From the NCBI GenBank assembly GCA_032718475.1, contig JAUCBJ010001099.1:1-64000 (forward strand): a stretch of DNA of 64,000 nt, in the 5' to 3' direction. Under the pieces are notes generated by a model. That model ran no database searches and had not been told where the DNA came from. It was given only the letters and a program-made list of their open reading frames with translations. Shown piece by piece: positions 51,871-63,829 of the stretch. The stretch's first letter is position 1, and each line of letters begins with the position of its first letter. The position numbers were made by a program, and so were the translations under genes. Source of the stretch: Nemertoderma westbladi (taxonomy: Eukaryota; Xenacoelomorpha; Nemertodermatida; Nemertodermatidae).

Positions 51871-54830
51871 GTAGAACACCGTAGGTCTATCATCGGCACT
51901 CGGGCCCAAGTCAAGCGGGATCAAGAAGCAGCTGTCAAACAGCAGCAACATCCTAGCCAAGAATCTAGTTTTCAGCGGCCCGATAGCTCCAGTAGTTCGG
52001 ATACTGCTGAGCGGACGCCCGAACGCGGAGCGAAGATGGCGGATACGGTTTATGATGAACGGCCAATCTATGAAGAATCAACCGACGCCACTTCTTCTCA
52101 AGTGGAAAGCGAAGTGGAAAGCAAAGTGGAAAGCGAATTAACAGCAGCAGAGAAGCCGCGAACTAGAGACGCCATTGACATCTATCTGTCAGACTATCAG
52201 CGATTCCTAGGAGACGAAGAGTTGAGGAGACGACTGTCTGGACTTCGCCCTAATAGTGAAGGAACCAAGCTTGTGTTGGACGCAATCGATGCGGAAATGT
52301 TAGCTGCGAACCAAGCTAAATTTGATGAAAAACTCCGCATCGCTAGAGTCCAAGAAGAACAAGTAAAGAAAAAACGGATAGAGGACCGAAAGGCAGCAGC
52401 AGTAGCAGCGGCAATGGCAGAAGCAGAAGTGGAAAGAAAGGCAGAAAAGGCAGTGGCAGAAGCAGAACGGAGAGCGTCTGAGGAGACTACCCAACTGGAG
52501 TTGGAAAATCTACAAGAGATGCAAGACAACATAAATAAACAGTTAACTGCTAGTCAAATGCAGATGATGAGTCGATCTACTCCCAAACGCCAAGAATACA
52601 CATCATCGGAAGAAGGCGAGACCACCGATCCTGAAGGCGGAGGAAATAGATCTCGTCTAAGCAGGCGTAGAAAAACATCTCATCATCACAAATTGCCTGA
52701 TTTGCCCCCAGCGGTTAGAAGACAACTAGCTAGCACAGACTTAGGTAATGCAGAACCCACAGACCAAATTATTAAGGTCAAAAGACTCCCTACCATAGTT
52801 GATGAGCCTGAAATAATTAGGCCTGTCGTTCCCAAATCCACTCCTGTGCTAGAGACCCCTGTACTTCCAGAGCTTAACTCTAAATTCCCTCTAGACAGTA
52901 CTACACTGCCTGTACCCGGTAGAACAGTCCATGCGAATATCCCTGTCCTGGACACTGAGAGAGAAATCAAAGATTTGTCTCCCGTCGTCCCGCGTCGGCC
53001 CGCTACAATGTTGGCGACTCCCGCTTCGGTGGTCGAGTGGGTAGAGGAGGGACGGCGGGGGATGAATCTCCTGCTCGGACAGATGCAGGAGACTGTCCAC
53101 CAACTCAAGGGAACATTAAGGGAAAGTAGGGTAGAATTGCAAGAAGTGCAGCAAAGCATCGCGCTAGAACGCGACAAATTAGTCAATATACAAAAGGGTA
53201 TACCAATACCCCCTGTAACTATATGTCAACCTGTTAGGTCTGAAGTATTACATGCGCAAGGTGTGGAGCCTACACGCATCTATACTGCTAGTGAAGTAGA
53301 AACTCCTATAGCAAACCCTATTAAGGGTGATTATAAACCTGTTGTTGATGATATTCCCTATAGACCTGATAATAATCCGGGAAATTTATATACCGATAAT
53401 TCGATATTAAATAACACGATGGCCCAAGAAAGCTTTACGCGTCAGATGGCTAGAACAGAAGCCCGCCAAGCGGTCAAAGTGGGAGAAATCGTCAAATTCA
53501 ATGGAGATGAGATGAAATGGTTACCTTTTAATGAATATTACAAAGATAGCATACAGAACTCTGTACTATCTAACGGAGAGAAACTTAGATTCCTCATCAA
53601 GTGGTTGGAAGGACCTCCCAAGTTAATGGCGTTAAAGTTTATTGGACATCCAGATGGATTAAGACAAGTTTGGGATACATTAAACATCAGGTATGGTAAC
53701 AAGGATAACATAGCTAAGTATTTGTATGCAAAATTAGTAGCCCCCCGAAAGTTCCTTAGTAGCGGGATTATAGAGTTTTCCGATGAGATTCAGGAGATCT
53801 GTAGACAATTGGATTGGTTAGGTAAGTCTCATGAATATCAGAGTTCCATGGTTATTGGAGCCGTAGTCTCTACTTTACCAAAGGGTGGAGTATGTACACG
53901 CTGGGACAAGAAAGTGTTGTATATGAATGAGCAGCAACGACGAGGCCCTACCATGGCTGATCTCATGTCCTTCTTAGATAGTGAAGTAAAATTACAACTT
54001 ATAAAGCAGTCCAGAGAGAAAACATCGGAAAATAAGGTAAGTGAGAAACCCGTTTCTAGGAGAAGGGTAACACCAGTGTGTTATACTGACGACGGCGAAA
54101 GCCAAGCTTCTCAAGAAGAGGACAGCGGGAAAGACACAGCAAAATCTTACTATGACAACAAGACCTATAAAGACGTAAGTAAATATAAGTATCGAACCAG
54201 TGACAGGAGAGAACAGGTAACAACAACTCCTCCTACGTCTCCTAAGAGAATTCACGGAAGAAAGCCTGAAGAAAGAACGAGAGTGCATAACGTTACCCAA
54301 GGTAAAGTGAGTAACATCAAACCAAAATGTGCGCTGTGCGACGGGCCCCACCGTTTGAGTGTGTGTGCTGAATTCCTAAAGAAATCCCTGGTAGACAGAC
54401 GTGAAGTCATGTGGGATAAGCGGTTATGCTATAATTGCCTCAGACAAGGACACCAACGGCGAACCTGTTACTCCGACGTAAGGTGTGCAAAGTGCGGTGC
54501 GAAACATCACATCTTGTTACACAGTGAATTCGAACGAAACAACCCGAGTCAGGTAAGTGAGCCCGAACTACATGTCCAATTCAGTGATGTAAATGACACT
54601 GATCAAGAATCTGAGATGGAAGGATTCTATACTGACGAATTCTCCGACGCCAACGAATCCTGTTACCTAATAAATACCGCGGTGTATCGAGCACTTACTT
54701 ACGAAAAGGACACCGACAATGAGTTCCCCCCAACTACTTTTGACAGACAACCATCTTGGAAAGCTCCAACTTCCAACGTAGGAATCAGAGAATTTCCTGT
54801 AGTGCAGGTAAGAGTTCACGGTCCTAACAA
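51871..54830 (+). pseudogene. A2 Gag main part and protease start
   Basis: The frame is open throughout. An alanine/glutamate-rich coiled coil (52380-52500, with AAAVAAAMAEAEVERKAEK) is followed by a serine/proline region and a second coil (53080-53200). The conserved BEL Gag domain comes next (53490-53900: VKFNGDEMKWLPFNEYYKD, RYGNKDNIAKYLYAKL). The knuckles are CALCDGPHRLSVC, CYNCLRQGHQRRTC and CAKCGAKHH (54330-54510). It ends where a 53-bp LINE-F insertion breaks the protease just before its DSG motif. Confidence 0.85.
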
Positions 54831-54883
54831 CTACTACTAGGATCGGCATGCTGCATTGCAGCTGCATTTTTAAGAATGCTGTG
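54831..54883 (-). mobile_element. 53-bp LINE-F insertion
   Basis: It consists only of the LINE-F 3' end (CTACTACTAGGATCGGCATG... to GAATGCTGTG) flanked by an 8-bp duplication CCTAACAA (54823-54830, 54884-54891). A1 lacks it at the matching place (near 1078). Confidence 0.9.
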
Positions 54884-54891
54884 CCTAACAA

Positions 54892-55822
54892 AAGTTACAT
54901 AGTGAACGCCCTCCTTGACTCCGGCAGCACAGGAACATTCATCGATCAAGAACTAGCCGAAGATATCTTTGCTGGACAACCCAGATTCCGAACTAAGTTG
55001 AATATGTCCGGAATTATGCAGGTTTGGAAATCTACCATAATGGCAGATTACTATGTAGGTGAGTTGTCCACCCCCCAGGATAAATTAGGAGCACAAAGTA
55101 TAAGGTCAGTAAAAATGGTGGCTATGAAGAACTTCGCTACTACCCAAGTAGAACCTTATAACTGGGACGAGGACGAGAGCATCCAACAGCTTAAGATACC
55201 TCGATTCCAGACAGATTATCCTGGAGTGCAAATACTCATCGGCCAAAACGCGCATGAGGCGCTCGAGACATTGGAGAAACGGCCTGCTCAACCAGAGCCA
55301 CTACAAACCTATGCAGTAAGAACTAGAGTAGGTTGGTACTTCACTGGCCCTTCCCGTAGAACTCTCAAAGAGAGATTACCTCAAGAACATGTATACCAAG
55401 TAAAGGAATGGGAAGTGGAGAGCAGTGAGGTGGACGACCCAACTGAGGGAACACCATACTCCTCAGATAATGACGATATTAACTCCAATGTAGATCAATG
55501 GAGACATTGCCTTGGGACGATTAATCCAGCCGACATTGCTTCCAGAGGAGCAACTCCTCAAGAACTGATAGATACTCCAGGCTGGTTAGGTGGATCCGAC
55601 TTCTTAAGTAAAGAAGAAGAAGAATGGCCTCCTCATCTTACCACGGCGGAGATTAGACAGGCCAAGGGAGCGGAGAAAGTAACACAACAACTCAATCGCC
55701 CAGCTGGTCGTTTATGTTTACTGGAAAGAGACCGAAAACTGTCCGGAAACTATGGAAGGCAAGATACTCTTCCTACGACCACTTCCCTAATCCGACAAAT
55801 ATCTAGGGACTCCATAACATAA
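54892..55822 (+). pseudogene. A2 protease and RNase H tail (internal deletion)
   Basis: Protease catalytic ALLDSGSTGTFID (near 54912), VQILIGQNAHEAL (near 55231) and VGWYFTGPS (near 55331) are followed by an acidic linker. Then comes the RNase H end QWRHCLGTINPADIASRG (near 55497) and a GWLGGSDFL motif. RT, RNase H core and integrase are missing at the same junction as in A1. It is uninterrupted, unlike A1. Confidence 0.85.
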
Positions 55823-57476
55823 TAACATATGGAGTGGGCGTGTGACTATATCATTTTATATTTGTTTTATTTTATATGTATTATTTATTATGTATTATTA
55901 TGTAATTTTATTATAATCGTTTTCTTTAATTTTATTTAGTAGAATGTTATTTTAGTGATTATTTAGTAGATTAGTGCAATATATTAGTGTTTATTACGTA
56001 CGTAATTACTTATAATATATATTTAGTGCGACGGCGAGAAATAATTATTTTTCTCTTTCCTTACTGTCCGTATCATATTATAAATACGTGACTACAGTAA
56101 GATGAAATGTCCGTACTTATTAAAGTACAATAAAGCCACTACTATATTCAAGTATTATTGGTAGGCAGAGTATTAGGAATGCAAAGTTCAGATCCTTGTG
56201 TCTCGGCTAAACCAAGCTCTGGGTAGACCTTGGAAACGACTTGCCTCTTCACACTGACATTGCTTCGTGCGATATTGCTCTCATACCATATATAATAATA
56301 CATATAGTAGCGTGATGTCCCTCTAACAGTAGTGTGAAACGCAAATAAATCTGTTAAACCTTTTGACCATCTGTAATTCTAGTCGATTAAGATATCGCGG
56401 CACCCACCGATATACTTGAAAGACAAATTCTAGAATCAGTGGTTAACGCCCCCAGACAAGTTCTGGAATAAATTGGTGCCCATCTCAAATATTAATTATT
56501 TAATATTTATAAATCTATAAATCAAAATCTGTAAAATTCAGATCCTTTAACAATTCTAGTCGATTAAGATATCGTAGCACTTACCGATACTCTTAAAAGA
56601 CAATTTTCATAGAATTAAGGATCCTATGTCCCCAGACCTGTTCTGGAATCAAATTGTGTCAATTGCACTATCAAATAATAAAATTTCAGGGAATAAATTT
56701 GAATTCATATTTTAATGAATTTAATAAATTGTCATTCTGTGCAATTTATAACATTCCCAAAATCCCATTAATTAATAGATCACGGGAGCGGAGATTCATC
56801 CTATTAAGTGTGTTAGAGTGTGAGAATCTCCCATGTATGAGTCAATAGCCGATAAAATTTATAAAATCATATATAAACGAGATATTGGACCATTAAAGAA
56901 TTACTATTAAATAGCATCCCAGATCTGTATGCATTGGAATTACCCTAATTCTACCGCTAGCTTTCCATAATGTCACCATAGTAACACCCACGCTAGAATT
57001 AGAAGCAAGTTAAAAAGAACAATAGACAGCTTGCCCCATTGCATAGTAAGAAATAAATAGCGCACTGCTAGTATCCAAGGATGCATAATAATAACGTGGC
57101 ATTCTGGAAGGCACTGACTAACGGACAAATGGCCCGAGTGTGTGTAATTTGTGACAGTTGTATGTGTGGAATTTGTGAGTTTATAGGCGAATGTTACTAC
57201 TAAGGTGTGTTTACAGTAGCGAGTCGCAATTGTGAAAGTAACCCTAACTCTCCAGTAAGAACCTGAAGTGTATCTAAGCCTTTGGGACGGACAGTGGAGT
57301 GACTCGTGCTAGTGTCGTTGTCGTTGTGTAGCTACACGTTGGCGGAAAACACAGCGGCGACGATACATTTGCGCTGAGGCTCTTACACTGTCCGGGGGCT
57401 GATTGGGGTAGGCAGCGACGCTCGCTAGCCTAATTATAAGCTCATTATAATATTAATAAACTCATATATAGCAGAT
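55823..57476. other. A2 internal noncoding region
   Basis: Collinear with A1 3271-4884, including the duplicated CTAGTCGATTAAGATATCG block (near 56380 and 56555) and an internal GGGAGCGG (56784-56791). No ORF. Confidence 0.6.
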
Positions 57477-58760
57477 ATAACGGAGTTGATAGAAGATGGT
57501 CTTGGTATCGGGGAGCGATATACTCTACCTTTACAAGTGTTTGTTGATAGCTTGATACGCGGCGACGCTAGTCCAACTACTACGAAGGACGATGGTCGTT
57601 ATATCGAACCGACGATTTCCTAGAAGCAACTTACGCGTGAATTGGACTATGGAAAATTCACCGCTTGCTACACGCATCGTAATAGTACGTATATGGACTT
57701 CTTAACCATTGGCCATTCTATCGATTCACACGATACGGACTATGTCGAACATATATCCTACCCAGCGGAGTCGGAACGATAAACTGAAATTCGAATGCGA
57801 AAATTCTATTCGAAATCGACTCGAAAGAAAAGACATTAGAGAGATAAATGGACGCGGTAACTCTAACGTATATTTGGAATTCTTGATAGAAGCATTGTAA
57901 CAACAAATGAATATCATCCGCGTTCCCCCTACCAGACGTGCGTCTTTGGTATTATTACGATAAATGCCCTAGACCCAACTAATAAACGGAAAGACATAAA
58001 CATCCACAGAAACCGAAACTTGTTCAACATATCACCTACGCTCGCTCGACTCAGACGATCCTTGAGTAAACCTCCGATCATAGTTCCGGAATACTCGGTC
58101 AGACCACCTCGTTCCTTGATTAGACCTCAGACTTTCGATTCTGATGGTATCCCGGATCCTCACGAGCTGTATTCACTGTTCAAAGATCTAGTGCTACCCT
58201 AACAATTAATCGGTAACACTCCGGCAGCGAGCTCTAGCTAGCCGCCCATCTTACCTAGCCGTATTGGGACGCGGACACCTAATATCACCATTCAACCGTA
58301 TGGTCGTCCCAGTTTAACGCGATACAACCCTTCATCAAGGTGAAGGAGAGCGTTGTACGAAACGAGTTAAACGCTATTCTACAAAGATCAGAAAGGAAAC
58401 CTGCGTTTGTTCAGATAAACTTAAGTTATAACAGCGAGTCCAAGCGGTAAACGAATTGGCTTTATCTCAGTTCGATTGGGAAATCTTGAATCTCTAAGAA
58501 GATATCGAGCTTAGACAACCCTATTCTCTGCGAGAGTTTTGGACGAGCGTGTCCAACGACAAGCGGAGGAAAATCAGCTCGAGGAGAAGCAGATCGAAAT
58601 GGACGAGACACTGACCGTAACCCTAAACCTTCTGATGCAATGGTATTGCACCCTTCACCCAGGAGTTACAGCCCTCCTAGTAAAGTGGCTCGCCCCAAAA
58701 GAGCGCTCTTGCTAGCCTCAAAAAGCTGCGTAAACGCCGTCCGCGTAAGAAAGACTAACT
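57477..58760 (+). pseudogene. A2 ORF3 remnant
   Basis: Both ends match A1 ORF3: near 57480 the start region (its ATG changed to ATA), and near 58630-58757 the basic tail with KKLRKRRPRKKD. The middle (about 57900-58610) is not similar to A1, lacks zinc knuckles and contains several stops. A 60-codon frame at 58020-58202 (LARLRRSLSKPPIIVPEYS) is the longest coding-like piece. Confidence 0.6.
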
Positions 58761-58836
58761 GTTTAGAGTATTTTTATATTTTAGAAACTGTGATTTGTTA
58801 TATTTTATAGACTTAAATCCCATTTTCTGGGAGCGG

Positions 58837-60003
58837 TGTAAAGGCTTTTGCGTAATTAGCCGGTTATTTTCCCCGTGAAGTACTCTGTAGTTGGTTTACC
58901 AGGCATAAAAGGGCCGTGTCCTTACTGTACTGGTGTTTTAGAGGACATAAAAGTAATTTCTTCTGTATGTGTACTTTAGCGGACATAATCCGCAATTCCA
59001 TGACGTAAAAGCCGAAATACTCTTGGAACAGTGTAGTTACTAAGACGACAGCTAATAGCTGAGCTGTACACGTGGAGCCTCTGCACGGAGCCTTGGTTCT
59101 TTGTTCTGCTCAGCTCAAATGACGACATCTATCAGCTGTGTCCACGTCAGTTCGACCAATCAGAGATTTTCCCTTTGTGTAAAAGCTGTACAGCAGAATC
59201 CCATGATTCAGTACTGACGTTTCCCCAACGCCTAAGAACACCGGCCGTGGAATGTTTTCTAACATTAGAGCGTCTTTAATTATAAGATCATCAAACTGTT
59301 ATCTTGGTTAAGTACACCTGCATTATTTACTGCTATTTACTGTGTTGTTAATTGTATCGTTCGTTTACATATTATTATTGGGAAGAATATTGATAACGAT
59401 CCGAAACCCCAATCTTCTTGATACACTAAGGTTAGAGAGACCGGTTACATATAACAATTTGCAACATACATTATCGTGGTTTGTAGTGAGTTCAATGCTA
59501 CTTAATAGGCCCTACAAATGTTGGTTGCTGTTCTCTTTATATATGATTAAAATCAGTGAATATCGGCAATTCAGTGTGCAGTTGTGTGCAATAGTCTGTG
59601 TGTGCTTGACCGAGTAACAAAGCATTTCCTAAAGAATGCACTTTGGTGATCTATAAGGCATACCGTTGTGTATAGTGTAAGTCATAGCTCTGTTTAAATA
59701 GATAGAGCGCCACGTCCTAAAGGAACTGCTAATATTTCCCGAAAGTGAATGATATTTGTCAGAGATTATATATTAGCGATCAATCGAATAGTACGGTGGG
59801 CCTGCACCGCAATCAAATTAAAGCATCCAAATCCAGTCTCCCGGGTATATCCAGCGGGTGAATGGTCGCGCACAGACTGGCTTTGGCTAATGTTAGAATT
59901 ATTATAGGTGTTCAATACTTGTCATAGGCTGGAGTAGATTTATAACCTAGAAGACATATAGATTTGGCGGGTTAAACTGCCAAAGGTCTTAAAAGCGCGA
60001 ACA
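58837..60003 (+). repeat. A2 3' LTR (1167 bp)
   Basis: It starts TGTAAAGGC directly after GGGAGCGG (58829-58836) and ends GCGCGAACA before the ATTTC duplication. It preserves the empty TTAAT site of element C near 59277. Confidence 0.9.
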
Positions 60004-61690
60004 ATTTCTATGCAATTGACATTTGTAATCAGGGTTGTAGCATTCCTTATATAGCGCATCGCGTATTGCATTTAAGTTCATGTCGGGTGATTTAGTGTTT
60101 TGGTTATTTGGACTTGGCCTACTGGGGGTATTTGATTTATTACTACTGTAGTTGTTATTTTGTCTTTGTCCCTGCCACGATGTGGTTTTGTTTCCAGGGA
60201 CCTGTGAACTTGTAGTCCCTGCGTAGCCCCATACGGTAGTGATTGTCTTACTTTTGGAAGTGCATTTGCTGTATTTTGTTCTGGTTTAGGTCAATTATAT
60301 TCCGGTTTTGGTACTTTGACAAGACTGTCCTCGCCGTATACTGGATCCGTTATCAATTCCACCTCATAGTTAAGGAAGTTCGACATTTCTTCCAACCCTG
60401 GCTCCGCGGCCTTCTTTTCTCGAGTGGAGAAAACGATCTTTCCCCATTTATTCCTCACCATATCGGTAGTGCCTGCGCTATTGTTGTGATGTTGTTTGAA
60501 GCATTATGTTTGTACGGTGCCTCTAGCATCTTTAAAACTATCAATGCCTTCTCTATTCTGGTTGCGAAGGCTTTGATACTGACAGGGATATCCATGAGTC
60601 TGCCTGATGTTATCCCCCTTACGGTTTGTCAGATAATCTTTGCCGGATGCCCAAATTCCCCACCCAGGGCTCTCCACACTGCGGTAAAACATACAATATC
60701 ATAGGCTGGCCCCCCTGTATAAACTTGTAATTTCATATGTATTTCATTGCTATACATCCTCCGGAACTGCAGATATACCTCTGGCTTACTACCATCAAAC
60801 TTGAAACGCTCCACTGGTGGTAGCTCTATCCTAGTTTTTAGCGCATCGATGAGTGTTGCCATTCCCCATTGCCTGAATTTCCAACGCATTCAATGGTACG
60901 GATGTAGGCTCCTTACATACTGACGATGCTTTGCCTCCTGGGTTCGTCGATTTTCCTTGAGAAGGATATATCATTGGGGGCAATGGTCCCCTCCATATCT
61001 CGGTGTCACATGATTTATTTTGATCTAGGGGGTTTTAATTTTAATTTTACTTGGTTGTATATATTGCGGAAATGGTGTATTACCCTGCCCCCCCCCCCCC
61101 CCCCCCCCCCACCGGTGTTATATTCTGCATTGGGGTTGATGTCATTATATTGGGGCCCATGATCTATCTGCCTATAGATCATGGCCTATAGTATGTTCAG
61201 CAAGGCCTACAGTATGTCCTGTAGTCTGAATGTGGTCGTCTGGACCAAAGTTTAATCTTCTCGAATATTCCGAGAACTCCTCCCCGCGACTACCGTATTG
61301 TCAATCGGCAGTTACGTTCCGATGGGAAGTTTCCCTTCGATCCACTCTTCTCTTCACATCTTCTTCCTCTCGGTATATTCTATATCTCTCTCCCGGTGTG
61401 TAATATATATCGCCAGGTTGTGTTCCTTCTGGGCGACGGCAATATCCCGAAGTACAGCCCCAACGGTTCTCTCTCCCCACTCTCCCTCTTGTCCTCTTAC
61501 TGGGCATCTCATCACTGGTAATTCACCCTCCCACACGTCGGCATCCACCGTCTTTCCACTTGTACTCACATTCCCTCCTTCACTGTAAATCCGTGGACTG
61601 TCTGTGTTATTTTGTTCCACATTATAATATATTTCAATACATTGGACTGTAAAGCTTAATGTACCTTTTCTGGGGAATTGGTTCAACAGA
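60004..61690 (-). pseudogene. E Gag
   Basis: In coding order: a leader-proximal stretch (61354-61686), an arginine-rich linker with LNFGPDDHIQTTGHTVGL (near 61200) also found in C, a C-run of about 23 (61088-61110), then the BEL Gag domain PVERFKFDGSKPEVYLQFRR (near 60830) and VCFTAVWRALGGEFGHPAKI (near 60650). Last is AIRDALYKECYNPDYKCQLH just before A2. Frameshifts occur around 60690 and at the C-run. No LTR or start codon could be placed beyond 61690. Confidence 0.75.
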
Positions 61691-63829
61691 ATGACTGAAA
61701 TTTTTATGATTTTTATTGATTAGTGATGGCGATATTACCTAAAATATCAAGATATAAAATATTAAAAAATAACGTAGTACAGTACACGGTAGAAGTTGCA
61801 ATTCCCTTTAATTACATTATGCTATTGTATTATGCTTATCAATGCTATTGTTCTTCTGGTTTAGGTGCCATATTGTCTGGACTAAAAGTAGCCTCCAGGC
61901 ATAAAGCCTAAGGGGAAATTATATTATAATTATTGTTCTTTGAGCGTTATGTACGCGAGTGGTGGGTGTATATAGAACATCAATATAATGATTTGGTTTG
62001 TCTGGCCAAGATTTCACAACCACAAAGAGTTGACTTGAAATTCTTCATAATTCTTACATTTCTCATTAATACTCGTTTCCGTTATGTTTATAATGTGATA
62101 GGAAACCTAACAACTGTTAAAGAAATTAGCAAACAATATTGCAGCCCCATCAATTCGCTATACTAACACTACAGAAACGCCTGTCTATTTGGCTCGACCC
62201 GCATTGGATTGAAGTTGTCGATAATGCCCCAAGCTGTCACACAAAAAGTAAGAATAGCTATTAGAAACTGCTCCAAGTTTGATCAAAGATTTACGTTACA
62301 TGAAGCAGAATTTGCGACACTAGCAAATCTTATCTTCCTCATTTAGCATTCAGCTAGTGGTGTGCACAACTGATACGGAGATCCTGTTAGTTCACGAGTT
62401 AGGCTCATCTAAGTGTCTGGTTTATAGTGTACTGCAGGTACCGGTAGTAATACGATATACCCAGTACCGTACTGAAATGTGGTGGCCTCCGTGAGTAATT
62501 AAATAGGCCAGTTTGTTCAAGCAGTAACACACACCATCCCTTCCCGCTAACAATAACGCTACACAGTAATTGAATTTATCCTTCCAAATATAACATGATT
62601 TTCTCTGGATTGAATTACAACTCAACATATGTAGCCATGCTCCGATATGTAAGGAAACCTTCCTTTTGGCTTTGATGTAATTGCATTTACTATCAAGCGT
62701 TTTAACCTCTGATGTGACATACATTACACTGTTGGCCGTTATTCGTAGAACGGTAGAACCGAACCACCACAAATAAATAAATACCTCTGAATAAGTTCAC
62801 AGGTCATATACAACCTGTAATTAATTTATTTTGATTGCTTTAACTCTAATTATTTATATGTAAAGCTCTGCCCCCTACGTGCCTATACAGTATAAAGGTA
62901 TGCGCTTTAACAACAAGTGCTTGTTTATTTGCCTTTGGTGGTCTATAAAAGTTAAATTACTGCTATAGAAACTATGCCAAATTGCCCATAGGCCACTTCA
63001 CTCCAAGATTCCACTAACCCTTTCTTAATTGCCACTAAATCCATTATTATATGAAACCATGTAGCCGCCAGGTTGGTCGCCTACGGGTATATAATTAGAA
63101 GAATAATAACTGGGCTTACAAATATTTTAGTCAATTATCTACTTAATAATATCAAGGTTGTAATTAAATCTACTTGCTGCAAATTGTGCAGATAATTTCG
63201 CATTTGGGTGGGTTTCATTTATGAGTTACAAAACGCCATTACTATCTGTTAACGTTACAGTATTGGAGACAACAATGCTCCAGTTAATTAAGATATACTT
63301 TATTTAACCTATTCAAAAATAGGTAAGGAAATATAATATGTTGCCTTGGGTGAAATGATAAAATAGAAACAAAGTGAGGGTACCATTATGAAATAAGTAT
63401 ACTGAAAGTAAAACCTACGTCTGACAGTTCTTTTTAATACTGGTTTTTGTTTGTACTCTGTTGCTTTGGTGTATTTCTGTATTTTGTTACTGATATACTT
63501 TGGTTCAATAAATCATCAATTCTGATACCAGAAAGTAAAAGTTTATTATACTGCATTTTTGGCTACTTCTTAACCGCTTCAAACATTTTCCGAATAGATT
63601 AAGTTGATTAAAAAAAGTTGCCAGTTGCCAACAAAGTTGCCGAAAAGGTTGTCATGTGTAAGCCGTCATTTAGACCTAAGGTCAGCGAGATAAAATATTG
63701 TGGTCAACTATTTTCTGTTCGTAAAATATTGAAATATAGATTAATTGGAGGTTGTATGGTTGATAGGGGACACAGAGGTAGGCAGAGATGTTAGTGATAT
63801 AGTAGGCCGATCTTTTTATGTATGTATGA
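61691..63829. other. Unassigned AT-rich interval
   Basis: No recognisable gene, RNA or transposon end. The only longer frames (61933-62166 plus, 77 codons; 62422-62772 minus, 116 codons) have no familiar motif and may be chance. Occasional TACCGGTA and GTAGGCC words resemble the A2 leader but are too short to assign. Confidence 0.4.

Larger units (their letters stand above)
39136..60003 (+). mobile_element. BEL/Pao family A, copy A2 (complete, with nested insertions)
   Basis: ATTTC is duplicated at 39131-39135 and 60004-60008, and E coding sequence rejoins exactly when A2 is removed. LTRs are 1171 bp (39136-39583 plus 46559-47281, split by element C) and 1167 bp (58837-60003) and nearly identical. 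Internal order: long leader, gag, protease, RNase H tail, noncoding region, ORF3 remnant. RT and integrase are missing as in A1. It contains element C, a 2.1-kb LINE-F and a 53-bp LINE-F. Confidence 0.9.
17735..61690 (-). mobile_element. BEL/Pao element E, split into three parts by nested insertions
   Basis: Minus-strand pieces related to element B lie at 60004-61690 (gag), 38021-39135 (zinc knuckle, protease, RT start) and 17735-19626 (RT end, RNase H, integrase). The first two are proven parts of one copy: removing A2 with one ATTTC duplication rejoins the coding frame exactly. The third is probably the same copy, because it has the right strand and order, but about 0.7 kb of RT is missing between 38021 and 19626. 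No LTR of E was found at either end. Confidence 0.7.

Noticed and set aside
52197-53186. Minus-strand serine-rich frames opposite A2 Gag
   Set aside because: Shadows of the alanine/glutamate-rich coiled-coil Gag frame.
62422-62772. 116-codon minus frame in the unassigned interval
   Set aside because: No motif, no second copy and no start context; length is compatible with chance in AT-rich sequence.
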